A stretch of DNA of 64,000 nucleotides. Source: Pholis gunnellus. Taxonomy: Eukaryota > Chordata > Actinopteri > Perciformes > Pholidae. Positions within the stretch are counted from its first letter, which is position 1. Every line of letters begins with the position of its first letter. A model generated the notes under the pieces. The model was not told where the DNA came from. It searched no databases and worked only from the letters and a program-made list of their open reading frames with translations. Positions 45,501 through 55,218 of the stretch are shown in pieces. The DNA lies in assembly GCA_910591455.2 (NCBI GenBank), contig OU342821.1, forward strand, positions 15,823,787 to 15,887,786. The letters run 5' to 3'. Position numbers and translations under genes: made by a program.

Positions 45501-48473
45501 ATTGCCTAGACTGTAGTTTTCCAACCCACAGCACACCACCACAAGTACTTGACGAACTGAGTCATTGAACACAGTATTGTGGAATCTTCAAACCCAACAC
45601 TATGGTGAATCTGACAGGGATGTTTTGTTTTCTTGTGATGGTACTGAAACTGGTAATCAAAATACATTTTTCTTTTTGTGCTGTGTGCGAAGAGGGAAGG
45701 AAAACACATTGTATTATAATATAAAAGTTAAAAACATTGTAGCTTTTTCTAATTGTTATGACACTGCAGAGCGTTTGTGCACAGGGATAATCAGTATTCT
45801 CAGCAGCTGGAAGAGAAGGAGCAATGTTTACCGAGCAGTTCATTCCACCATCATCGGGAGAATTTGTCTCACCTTGTGTCTGGTTTGCATTCCGTGCAGA
45901 TGCTGTAGGAGGTGCACTTCAAGCAGTTTTCACTGCACTTTCTGCACATATTTGCATCTGTGGGGAAATTAAACAATACACATGGAATACACATCACAGC
46001 GATTAATCAATCTTACTCACACACCCCTCAACTGCAGTTACATCAACTGACTATTCATTAGCAGGCTCATATGCAGCTGTTTCCAAACAGCTCTTTTGTA
46101 AGCCATGGATCCTTAAGAAGGTCCACGGGAGGATATTCCTTCTGTATAACGACAAAAACATCTACCGTGATCGAGGTAGTGGTTATCCCCACAAGCGGCC
46201 GTGCAGGTATCGGTCCCCTCAGTTAGGTAATGACCAGGTTGACAGGAAATGCACTGGTCACTGCGACTCCCAGTGCAGATCTTGCAGGAGGAAAAGCACC
46301 TCTTACAACGCCGGCGGTCGCCCCAGAATCCCCTTGGACACTCTGACACACACATCCTATTGGACGGACACGGACCAAAGAAAGTCTGGATCCATTTTCA
46401 TTATCATAATGTTTCCGTTAAGAATTTTGATCCACATATAAAACACAAAAAATAACAGCTTCATATTTTAAATTTGCAATATGTGCGAGTCATATGTTCT
46501 GCAGTATCACCAAATACTGTATGCTGCATTCTGGATCTACAGACTGTTCTCTACGCTGTGTAATCATGCCAACCTTGTGCTGTTCTTGAACTTGAGAAAA
46601 AAGTGTAAACACGTGACACACTGCTGCGGGCTGGGCCCCTCGCAACCATCGTCACTGCATTCTGGGTCGCAGGGTCCTGGAAGGGCAAATAATCACAACG
46701 TCACTGCGCCATCATGGCTACAACAGACAAGTTATTCTCTCAGCTGCTGATATACTGTAGGTGCATATTTACATAAAAGAAAACTACCTGAACTAAAAAC
46801 AACATTTAGCTGCTGTCTGAGATGTCTGAGCTTGAAAAAGGGGGCAGCTCAATACCAGCCGAGCACGTGACTCACCACTGTATTCTTCGGTGAGTTCACT
46901 GTCCATCAACATCTCAGCCGACCTGGCTCGCCGCTCATGATAACTGGGATAAGGCTGCCCTGCAGTGCCGTAAATCAGCAGGGACCACTCCTTTAGCGTC
47001 CCTGTGAAACAACAGAGAAACAGGAAGAGAGCAAGATAAGAGGCCTTTCCCCGGGAGGCCTGCACTGCATTTTAGCTGCGGTTCAAGTTGAACTTCAATG
47101 TATATTTCATAATACTGTGATGTTACAAAGAGGAAGAGCAGACCTAGTTCAGTGGTGTCTCTGTTCTGAGCGGAAGTATCCTGGATTGTCAAAGTCCATT
47201 CCCCTGCTGCCTGCTCCCCCCAGCTGTGAGTTGTCATGAATTCCCAGTTCTGGAATCCCTCGGGGGAGTCGTCAAGAGGCCTGAACCAAAACATTAAATA
47301 ATCACGATAGTATTACCGCTACAGCCACAACTGCTGCTAATTATACCACTACTGCTACAAATGGGGCTGCTGCTGCTAATTCTACTACAGCTGCTAACAT
47401 TACTACTACTACCTGTTCTGCTACATCTATTGTAGTAATTTAATATAAAAGTATTGATTAGTTCAGCTTTAAAAAGAGAATTTGAGAACTTTTACATATT
47501 TACTTTTCCCCCAAATGTACTTGAAATCACAGTCTTTTTGCTACATGCTGTATTTTTTACATTGCAGTTTGCCAAAAGTAAGAAACTGCATGTCGTAAAT
47601 AGGATAGAAAGAATATATAAATAGAAAATAATTTTGCTCAGGTACCAGTTCCCTGAAACACCGTATGAGCACGACTCCTGCTATTTTCCAGTAGTGTTTG
47701 CCAAAAATCCAAACCCTCCCCAATAGTACAAGGTGCCAAATGGAAGAATTTAGCACCGTGGAGAGTTATGCTGTGCATTAAACAAAAATGTTGCTCATAG
47801 ATTACTGTATGTTGACACCATGTGGTGACGCTTCAGGGAGAGGGGTGGTAATGTTTCCCACACATTGGGTGATTGAGCACTGCTCTAGTTACCTGTTAGC
47901 TAGCAACTGCGACACAGTGCCTGAAGGTGACGTGAGAGTAATGGAAAGGTCCCCGCGACGACTGTGAGTGATGGTTACACGGACGACGACATGCTCCACA
48001 TAAACAACGTGCTGCAAGGGCTTGCTGGAGCAGCCTGCGCTCTCAAACACAGACATCAGCGGCGAGCCTGGATGAATAGTTCTGTCATGAGACGGAGACA
48101 GGAAAAGAATAAAGACACACAGTGAGTGGCGGAGATAAGAGCGGAGGCAGAAAAAAAGGGAAACACCAAGAGACGGTTACAAGGAAAGGAGAAGTAAAAA
48201 GGAAATTAAAAAAATCAAAGTATGCGAGAATCAATGTGAAAGAAATCCACGTGTGAACTGAGACTAGAAATAGATAAAGTGTGATAAAAGGGGAGGAATC
48301 AAGGGAAGCCCTGACTCAAAGCAGAGATGCAGAGCAGTTGGTGTGATACCTGCTCAGCTGGATTGGAGCCTCCTCCACACACTCGTGCTGTGTGGGGACT
48401 TGTTTCCAACGCTCAGCCTCCTTCACCATGCTCTCAGCATCCAGCAGGCCAAAGCCATACAGGTGGCTCACTG

Positions 48474-48505
<32 letters not shown>

Positions 48506-51500
48506 CACATTAGCTGGGGCATAAAAGGCGCTGTAGCTTATAAAAAACATCACACACTCCTGGGACTTTGTAGGCGTTTATTACTGTTCTGCTCACAGTA
48601 TCTCATTAGTTTGTATGCTCGCTGCTTGATAGTTTCCCAAAAAAGAACAGAGAGAACATTTACAAAATATGCTTATCAAGCTGAACTTATCTTTGCTCAT
48701 CTTCTTCATTATTAGTTTTGAGATGATTCAAAAGCGATCATGTAATTATTCATTTTCTCCAAACTGCTTGCTAATGCTGCAATAAAAATAAATAAAAAAA
48801 ACCTGTGTGGAATTACAAATTTAGCAGAAGTCCAGTGGGAATACCTTTGTATCCGGCTCCATTAAAGCTCCAGTCAGGAGCAAGAAGATGATGAGATTTT
48901 GATGTCCGGACAATAATGTGCTGCACATCCCTCCAGGTGAGTAAAGGGCTGAGAAAAGGTCAAACGGAGAAAACACATCTCATCACCCGATCAAACCAAT
49001 TAATGGCGCCTGCATGTATGGATTTTGCGTGTGTGTGGAAGAGCTGCTTACTTGGCTTCCAAAGTCAGAGCGATGACGCCTGCAGCCATGGAGGAGGAGA
49101 GTGAAGCCTCTGATTTAGCCCGGCTGCAGCTCTGCTGTGGACCCAACGTTACCTGTCGAGGACACCAGATCTTTTACATCTTTAACAATATCCACTTGCC
49201 ATTCCAAAGAACTTGGCCTTAATGGAGTAAACTTACATTTTAGTTGAGTGATAGGATATATACCATTAAATGACATACATTTGTCTACCATTGGGCTTTT
49301 TTTCATATTTTATGATCATATTATTATTATTATTTTGTGGTGAATATGTGGAGTCAATGTGCAGGTGCTACTTTTTTTATTGATATGTTTTCTAAATGCC
49401 TTGCTCCTAGAGTACACGTAATTACATACTGTATAATTACATTATTTTCTTCCCTGGTGGGTTGCTGTGCAAAACACAAAGATTACTGCCAATCAATGAA
49501 AAGAAAAAAGTAGAAGTAGGTAATTACGTATTCCACAGGAGGGTATCTCTTCCTACTTTAAGAAGCCTGTCATTTGGCCATATTGTCTATGCTGGCGTGC
49601 TACCGAAGGCCTCTTGAGTCTTTGGCTTTCAGGATGTTTACAAAGCTTCTTACTGTATAATTAGACACGCTGCAACTGCTGAGGTGCTTTACAATGCAGC
49701 TCCTCCTTAAGGTTTCTAGTGCAAATGAACAATAGGCTTCGAAATACTTCTTTTGAAATGAATAGGACAATGCCAATTTCCAGATAATGTTTATTATTAA
49801 TATTCTTATTTTATTCTAGATTATAGACCCTTCTTACAGCGTCTAACTATAGCAAATTTCACTGTTTGTGTCTTTCAAATTACTGTTCTACCAGAAAGAA
49901 AGTTCATTTGATTGACAGGTGTCTCAGCCGATAACACTCAACTGCCGAAGTTGTTGCTTGCTCGCCCCAAACACTGCTCCACAGAAAATGTGTATTTTTT
50001 GGCTTTAAGCAGCTTTAAGCAGCTGGATTGTTTGTCCAACCACAGTTGTCTGTTGACAGTTTGACATGTTTGCTGTGCAGACTAAAAAATACTTCTTAGA
50101 CTAAAATACAAAAAAAAAAATAGATTCTCTCCAGGAAACATCTTGAAAATGATGCCGTTACATTTAAAACATAAAATAAACAGATAAACCTCTCGTGAAA
50201 TCTAGTTAATTAAATCATTTATATTTGGGGTGATGGTCTCAAGGTTTTTTTTTAATCTTGGCAACTCTACCCGTAATGGATTGATTATAGTAAAGAAGCA
50301 ATGTGCAGAGTGTGCTTGGAACCGGTGACTGAGAAGGAGACAGTGTTATTCTGTGCATCATAAACACCTTGAACTCCACAACACAAACGTGACTCCATTA
50401 CCCCTGCAGACCCACCTCGGCACAGCATGGCACTTTTGGTACTTAGCACGTTACTCACAGCCTCTAACTCACCATTTCCTCCGTCTCCCCTCCAGTGTAA
50501 GCTGTCGCAAGTGTGGAGGAGCACTGCTCCAGGTAATCTGGCCGGCTTCCACGCCGAGTGCTGCTGCTGATAGAGACCGTGTAGATACTGCTGCTGTAGC
50601 CGTCACAGGAGCAGTGGTCCCCTCTTTGCCCTCCGTACCCCGACGCCCAGACAAAGACAGAGCCCCTCCCGTGCCGGCCCTGAGATTAATTGGGGGAAGC
50701 AGATTCAGCAGATTCATTTATTAATGGTATTTACACATTTATGAGAAGGAAAAGATATGCCCTTGAAGTAAATATACTGCCTCAGGTAGGACACAGACAT
50801 AAACAAACACATGCAACCAACAAGCCTTATTCATAAACAAACTCTCTTTCTCTCACTGTGTTGATGCCATTCTGTAAAGCAAGTCGAGTAAGAGCCCCGG
50901 GTCCCTCCAAAGTGGCCCCGTCATCTTCTGGCCCCCAGCTAGCTAAGTAGATGTCAATATGCTGTGGTCTGAAGCTCAGGGATTGGGCCTCCACAATGTC
51001 TGTCACATCGCCATCCAGCATACGGATGCCTACGGGTAGAGCAAATGTTTGAATCCATACAAAACTTCAACCTCCAAAAACTCCTTCCCCATTCCAGTTT
51101 TCATGCCATCACTTGGACTCACCACCTATCCGCGCGCGGAAAGAGACTCCAACCGTGCAACGAGAGTTATTTGCAGCCGCAGCAACCGTCCCCGCACACT
51201 GTGTCCCATGGCTTCGGAGAAAAAGGAGGAGAACATCAGAACATGAGGTTAGATGCATATGCATGAGGAGACGATTGGGCTATTTCCGTTACATCAAACC
51301 AGTGAGAAGACAGAATTCAGACTGGGGGATTTGCATATCCATATGTGCATGTAATTACTGAAACGTGGAAAGAAAAGCGTGCATTTAATTAAAGTTAGAG
51401 TCGTGACGAGGAAAGGAAACTGCAAAAACAGTTGCAAAGAGGTATCTAGGAATAACAGGTACTCACTAGTTGGAGGCATTGTTGGAATTATTCGGAGAAG

Positions 51501-54500
51501 GATCTTCGTCTTGTCCGTTCACATCATAACTGGCCAGCGGATCCTGAATCAGATGGATAGTAAGTAGCAGCACATTATGAGATGCCGGTGGCTATCTGTC
51601 TCCGTTTCATCAGACAAATCACAAAGAGCATTATTCACCAGTCCACTCCGCAGTTAAGTGGCTCAGACGTTTAATGTCCATTCCAATACTGTTGGCCGCT
51701 CTTTCCGAACCTTTGGCCCAAAAGCTCTGCCTGCAAAATCTGTCTCAGCTCTGCGCGCTTACACTAAGAGCTCTGCCAAATAGCTTATGATTAATGTCCC
51801 CTTCTTGAGAACAGTGTCCCATCCCAGGGCACTTACATAATTTGGCTTCAGATCCGGATGCTCTCTCTCAATGCCATCATCGAGGACAGACAGCACCACA
51901 CCCTTCCCGGTGTACCCTCTCCTCCAGGCCCCAGCAATGTTCATACGAGACTGGCAGCCTTTGGACTCATCACTGCAGTGCTGTGGAGCAAATAGTGAGA
52001 CATTCAATTTAGCCCCTGAGTAAAGAATATCAGGGTATATTCTAGGTTCTGTTTGTCTGGGTTTATGTGTCTGTGTTTCAGACTTCAGCTTAGTAAAGGA
52101 CAAACAATTAAAATAAATCAGACTCACAATGTACCAGAGGCTGTTCCAAAATGAATTGTTATAGGGCAGCGTCTGGGTGCGGTTAAACTGAGATCGAGCA
52201 GTGGGAAGGTGTTTGGTCTGGTCAGTGGAGAAGATGCGACTGTCTCCGGAGTTCCTTTTCACTCTTCTCTGGACCACTTGCTGTTGGAGCCATTCCACCT
52301 TAGAAGGAACACACAGGGTACTGGTACAGACATGGACATGTATCGCTGCATGGCTCAGCCTAAGTTGGACCACTTTGGTTTCAGACCAAAGTATCTCAGC
52401 AACTATTAGATGGATTGCCACAAATCTGGTCCACACCCTTTAGGATGAATTGCAATGACTTTGCCTACATGCTTAACTAACATGGTCAAGATGGTAAGCA
52501 TTATACCTGTTACATATCAGCAGCTGTTGTATTAGCTCATGCTAGCATTGCTCTCGATCTGACAGAGCTGGACGGAGCTTTTGTAAATCATCTGACTTCT
52601 TTTTTGGATCTCAGATCTCAGCAATGACCTTAGTGTGTACAGTTATTATTGTTACTGGTAGAAACAATGGCAAAAGCTACAAAAAATGAGATCCAACTTG
52701 GAATAAACCACACTTTAAATGCAACGTGTGATATGGGCATTTTATCTTGAGCTTTTGTGGTTGTGTGAGGGGATGCGTGTGTAGACGGGGCCAGTACATG
52801 AACATGTGTGAGCTCATGTGTTTGGAGGGAGGGAGGGAGGGGACACGCTGCTGATTAATAATCCAGCAGAGTCTCCTCATATCCCATTACAATACCTTGG
52901 TCTCCTTGGCGACGCTGATAGCCACCTCTTTATTGGACACAGCGGACCTCTTTGGCGTCTCGTGGTGACGAAAACTGTAATAACTCTTCAGGTCTCCAAT
53001 CTAGTAAAAAAGACATCAAATCCTCTAAATGCATTTGTTTTCAGGTGTAGGTGTGTTGCTCGTCCTGCTCCGTCACTGTAATAAACAGCTGATAAATTAT
53101 GAATTGGTGTGTTTCATTAAGGCCGTTACCTTACACCTGTGATAGTTTTTCAGGCAACAGCAACCTGAGCCAAAAGACTCAAGCCACACTGCTGCTCGTA
53201 TGTGTGTGTGTGTGTGTGTGTGTCCACAATGCCATGACGTAAACAGATTTTTCTAATGTATAAGAAAAGGAGCTGTAGCTAATTTTTGTTAAGTATAAAA
53301 AGGCGTCATACGTTGCTTATTTTCTGCGACTGACTAGAATACTTTATGATCCTAATTTATTCCCTGATGGTTCTGTTGTGAAATTAGCTTTTGACCTCCG
53401 CAATATAAAGGTAATTATCAAAAGGGTCTCATATCACCTATAGTGAAACGTGGACCCAAGAGCTGCAGCTTTCATTACAGCACCTCTCCTCAGGGAGTAC
53501 ATGTGTAGAACCGTATGGGCCTGGCCTCTATACCTCACTCTGTTTTATTTATTTGCTTTATTATTTATTGATTTAGTTTGTATTTGGTCATTCTGTGGGT
53601 GTATCTGTGGTCTGACTGATTCTAGTTCTTAAAGTTTCTTTGGAATAAACACTTTGCGACCTTGATTGGAATGGCAATAAAGTGCTGGATCTTGGTTCTT
53701 TGAGCTTTAACTGTTTGGATCATTAATATAACTTTATAGAGTCAGGGGGCTTATAATAATGAAATAAAGGCAAGAGGTGAGAGAACAAAATGTGAAAAAG
53801 CTTGGTATCCGTCTCACACACACATCTCAGCAGGCTTGTAATGTAGATGAGCAGCTGCTGACTTCTAATATAAAAAGTTCTGTTGGAGTCCTCCAAAGCA
53901 AAAACTTTTGGTGCCCATACGAAGGCTAATATTTTAACTTAATTCTGCAGTAGCTTAATGGCAGTTTAGCGCTACCTCTACCAGTTAGGCTTATTACCAT
54001 CTTAATCATTTTCAGACATAATCATCTATGGCAGCTCCAAAAATGACTTTTGACTGTCATAAATTATCATGATTTTCTTAAATCTTGTACGGAAATTAAT
54101 TAAACATTACTCTAGCTTCTGCCAAGCAGATGGCAGGCAGTGAATTGCTTTACAAAATTCCAATACATCTATGGAAAAGTGTTTGTCGCTGTTGCCATAA
54201 AATATCTTAATTAGTAGGACAGACACTTTCTGAAGCCAGCTTGCTACCTCAGCACACAGCATCTTATATATTTATATTACATTTTAAAAAGCACTCAAAT
54301 CTGCACAAAATCTTCTTCAAGGCAAGAATAGGTAGCCATGTATATTCTATTTAACCTTAATTCAGTCCTCATCATGGAGTGCCTGGTGCTTCTTTTCATA
54401 TAGCTTCTATTGTGCATTGTGTTTTTATGTAACTGTGTTTTAATGTGTCCTGTCTAGATGAGATACAAGTTTTAATCTACCATTATTATTAGCACAATAC

Positions 54501-55218
54501 AATACAAATTTCTGTCTTTTGCACACAAATAGTAGACACAAAGTATTGTCCATTCTTTTCTATTCCTCTGCTGCACTTAATCTTAAATATAATACTATTT
54601 ATGTTACTACTCCAGTTGGAAATGTGCAATAATATTGTTCTATATGACATTACAGATGTAATTAGCAGTCTGGTTATTAGATAGAGTAGTAACTTATTAA
54701 TGTATCTGATTAAATCTAAATATTTACAGTGCTGAGCAAGAGAAGATCCTTTCTAAAGATCTGGGGCATTATTTTGCAACAACCATCATTCTGTAGGCTA
54801 CAATGGATTATGTCTAGAATTGTTTGTCATTAGTTTTGCTGTAGCTCAAAGTCCTTCAATGGGATGAGGCCTGAAGCTTGTGGACTGACAGGTCTACACT
54901 CTGAGCATCCTATAATAACCCTACATGAACAGTGGCTGACTGACTGAGGAATTACAAACTTCAAAATATGATTTAAACAACAACTATAAAGACCACAATT
55001 TAGATCAAGGCTGCACATGCTGGGTGGGTCCTTGTCTGGTGCTTCTTAGCATGTTGCATGACACTTACCTGACCCATATTAGTAAATCCATATTTCTCTG
55101 CAATCCTGTTGACAGACTCACGGTCCCCTCTTATCCTTATCGCCCAGTCGTTGGTGTAAATTGTTGCGCGACAAAACTGGAGAAGAATTCCCATCCACAG
55201 CGCCAAAAAACGCATCAT
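30056..55218 (-). CDS. pcsk5: proprotein convertase 5, long membrane-anchored (PC5B) form, atypical active site
   Basis: Subtilisin-like proprotein convertases cleave secretory precursors after basic residues. Thirty-seven exons join with matching phases to 5682 bases, 1893 codons plus stop, with no frameshift or internal stop; human PC5B is of similar size. Order of parts: signal peptide, prodomain with RVKR cleavage site, catalytic domain, P domain with RRGD, a long run of furin-like Cys-rich repeats (about residues 632-1733), a single membrane helix and an acidic cytosolic tail ending YDDESYTFK. Neighbourhood (prune2 tail to tail) matches human PCSK5. Catalytic Asp176 and His217 are present, but the oxyanion Asn is Tyr318 and the motif round Ser389 is lost, so activity is doubtful. 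PCSK6 and furin are rejected because of the long repeat region, acidic tail and synteny. Exon coordinates are given in the module entries. Confidence 0.93.
30174..30206 (-). repeat. (GAY)n triplet repeat coding poly-Asp
   Basis: TCATCATCATCGTCGTCGTC on the plus strand reads as GAC/GAT codons in pcsk5 exon 37 and makes the first acidic cluster of the tail. Confidence 0.9.
31640..31928 (+). mobile_element. possible solo LTR of a retrotransposon
   Basis: A roughly 290-bp non-satellite block begins TGTGATGATCCC and ends GGCTTATAACA, that is TG...CA as in LTRs. It has a TATA-like AGGTATAAAGG near 31750 and polyadenylation-like AATAAATAAATG near 31850. No gag-pol sequence and no primer site are beside it. 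I could not find a convincing target-site duplication, because the flanks are satellite. Confidence 0.45.
32490..32575 (-). repeat. tRNA-like segment (SINE head or tRNA relic)
   Basis: On the minus strand TTGGTTCAGTGCATTGCAC resembles an A box and AGGTTCAAACCT a B box, spaced as in tRNA genes. The anticodon stem does not pair well, so it is not called as a tRNA gene. Confidence 0.35.
33717..46676 (-). CDS. pcsk5: pcsk5 exons 15-36: furin-like cysteine-rich repeat region
   Basis: Exons: 46574-46676, 46166-46356, 45873-45957, 45323-45426, 45046-45178, 44680-44795, 44200-44302, 43170-43306, 42713-42913, 42457-42525, 42268-42310, 41947-42089, 40485-40685, 39442-39525, 39116-39314, 38078-38292, 36992-37234, 36023-36253, 35751-35925, 34885-35102, 34297-34397, 33717-33927. 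Nearly every exon holds C-x2-C-x3-C-x2-C units; it opens with GPCDPECSDDGC, as in PCSK5. This region binds cell-surface proteoglycans and partner proteins in the mammalian enzyme. Two acceptors (exon 26 at 42089 and exon 34 at 35102) were chosen by phase against closer AG alternatives. Exon 36 holds a run of nine Glu after CCRH, an insertion in a Cys-rich unit. Confidence 0.9.
33765..33792 (-). repeat. (GAG)n triplet repeat coding poly-Glu
   Basis: CTC/TCC repeats on the plus strand read as nine GAG codons in pcsk5 exon 36, residues about 1709-1717, inside the lumenal Cys-rich region. Confidence 0.92.
37510..38000. repeat. family A repeat copy (pcsk5 intron 30)
   Basis: CATGCTAACACGTTCAGATTAGC, then GGCAATCCATCCATTAGTCG, GGTGGCGCTCGAGG and TCACCAAAGTCATTGGGA. 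It lies just before (in plus coordinates) exon 38078-38292 and adds no coding sequence. Confidence 0.6.
39640..39960. repeat. family B repeat copy (pcsk5 intron 27)
   Basis: TGTCAAGAGTTAGAAGAGA, CATACCAGCTAAAGAG, TTAGCATAAACAAAG and GCTAGCTTCATATTTAG. It matches the gna14 intron 4 copy at 15630-15990. Confidence 0.6.
41495..41905. repeat. family C repeat copy (pcsk5 intron 26)
   Basis: Starts near AAAGTACATTTACTCAAGTA and ends TTAAGTAAAGGATCTGAATA CTTCCTCCACC-like sequence, shared in part with 16683-17320. It reaches close to the 3' end of the exon at 41947. Confidence 0.6.
44929..44955. repeat. (CA)n microsatellite
   Basis: CA run in the short pcsk5 intron between exons 44680-44795 and 45046-45178. 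Confidence 0.92.
46876..48470 (-). CDS. pcsk5: pcsk5 exons 11-14: end of catalytic domain and P domain
   Basis: Exons 48350-48470, 47893-48081, 47144-47280, 46876-47001. SHLYGFGLLDAESMV ends the subtilase fold. VEHVVVRVTITHSRRGDLSI carries the RRGD motif at 522-525, typical of convertase P domains, which stabilise the catalytic domain. NWEFMTTHSWGE and LKEWSLLIYGT close the P domain. The linker ERRARSAEM leads to the Cys-rich part. This module is well conserved, in contrast to the active site. Confidence 0.92.
48474..48502. repeat. (CA)n microsatellite at a splice acceptor
   Basis: On the coding (minus) strand the GT run ends four bases from the exon at 48350-48470 and forms its polypyrimidine/acceptor region (TGTGTGTGTCAG). 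Length change here could affect splicing of this exon. Confidence 0.9.
48845..51980 (-). CDS. pcsk5: pcsk5 exons 4-10: subtilase catalytic domain, degenerate motifs
   Basis: Exons 51837-51980, 51467-51543, 51123-51211, 50857-51029, 50473-50679, 49052-49152, 48845-48948. The catalytic Asp is in VLDDGIEREHPD (Asp176). The His is in NASNYHGTQCAG (His217), where the family reads basic-HGTRCAGE. SWGPEDDG of the S1 region is intact. The oxyanion-hole segment reads WASGYGG (Tyr318) in place of WASGNGG. The nucleophile segment reads KSEASLSSSMAAG in place of HTGTSASAPMAAG; Ser389 aligns with the nucleophile. Exon 9 codes 33 full codons, as I recall for human, so the change is by substitution and not by indel. 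VQHIIVRTS and NPLLTWRD remain typical. Confidence 0.88.
52128..55218 (-). CDS. pcsk5: pcsk5 exons 1-3: signal peptide and prodomain
   Basis: Exons 55069-55218, 52896-53000 and 52128-52298. MMRFLALWMGILLQFC is a short N-terminal hydrophobic signal; the ATG at 55216-55218 is followed directly by it. VYTN-like IYTNDWAIRI and NRIAEKYGFTNMGQ are prodomain signature segments. TPKRS (residues 65-69) corresponds to the internal prodomain site, and RRVKR (96-100) is the primary maturation site. Both basic motifs are kept, which is notable because cutting them normally requires the enzyme's own activity. Confidence 0.9.
52370..52590. repeat. family A repeat fragment (pcsk5 intron 2)
   Basis: TTGGACCACTTTGGTTTCAG, GATGGATTGCCACAAATC and CATGCTAGCATTG words of family A. 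It lies just upstream of exon 3 on the coding strand. Confidence 0.55.
53201..53223. repeat. (GT)n microsatellite
   Basis: GT run in pcsk5 intron 1. Confidence 0.92.

Noticed and set aside
46876..53000. Identification as PCSK6 or furin
   Set aside because: The very long Cys-rich region, membrane anchor with double acidic tail and the gnaq-gna14-prune2 neighbourhood fit PCSK5.
30056..55218. Calling pcsk5 a pseudogene
   Set aside because: No stop or frameshift was found in 37 exons and all splice sites examined are GT-AG. The active-site changes alone do not prove loss of the gene.
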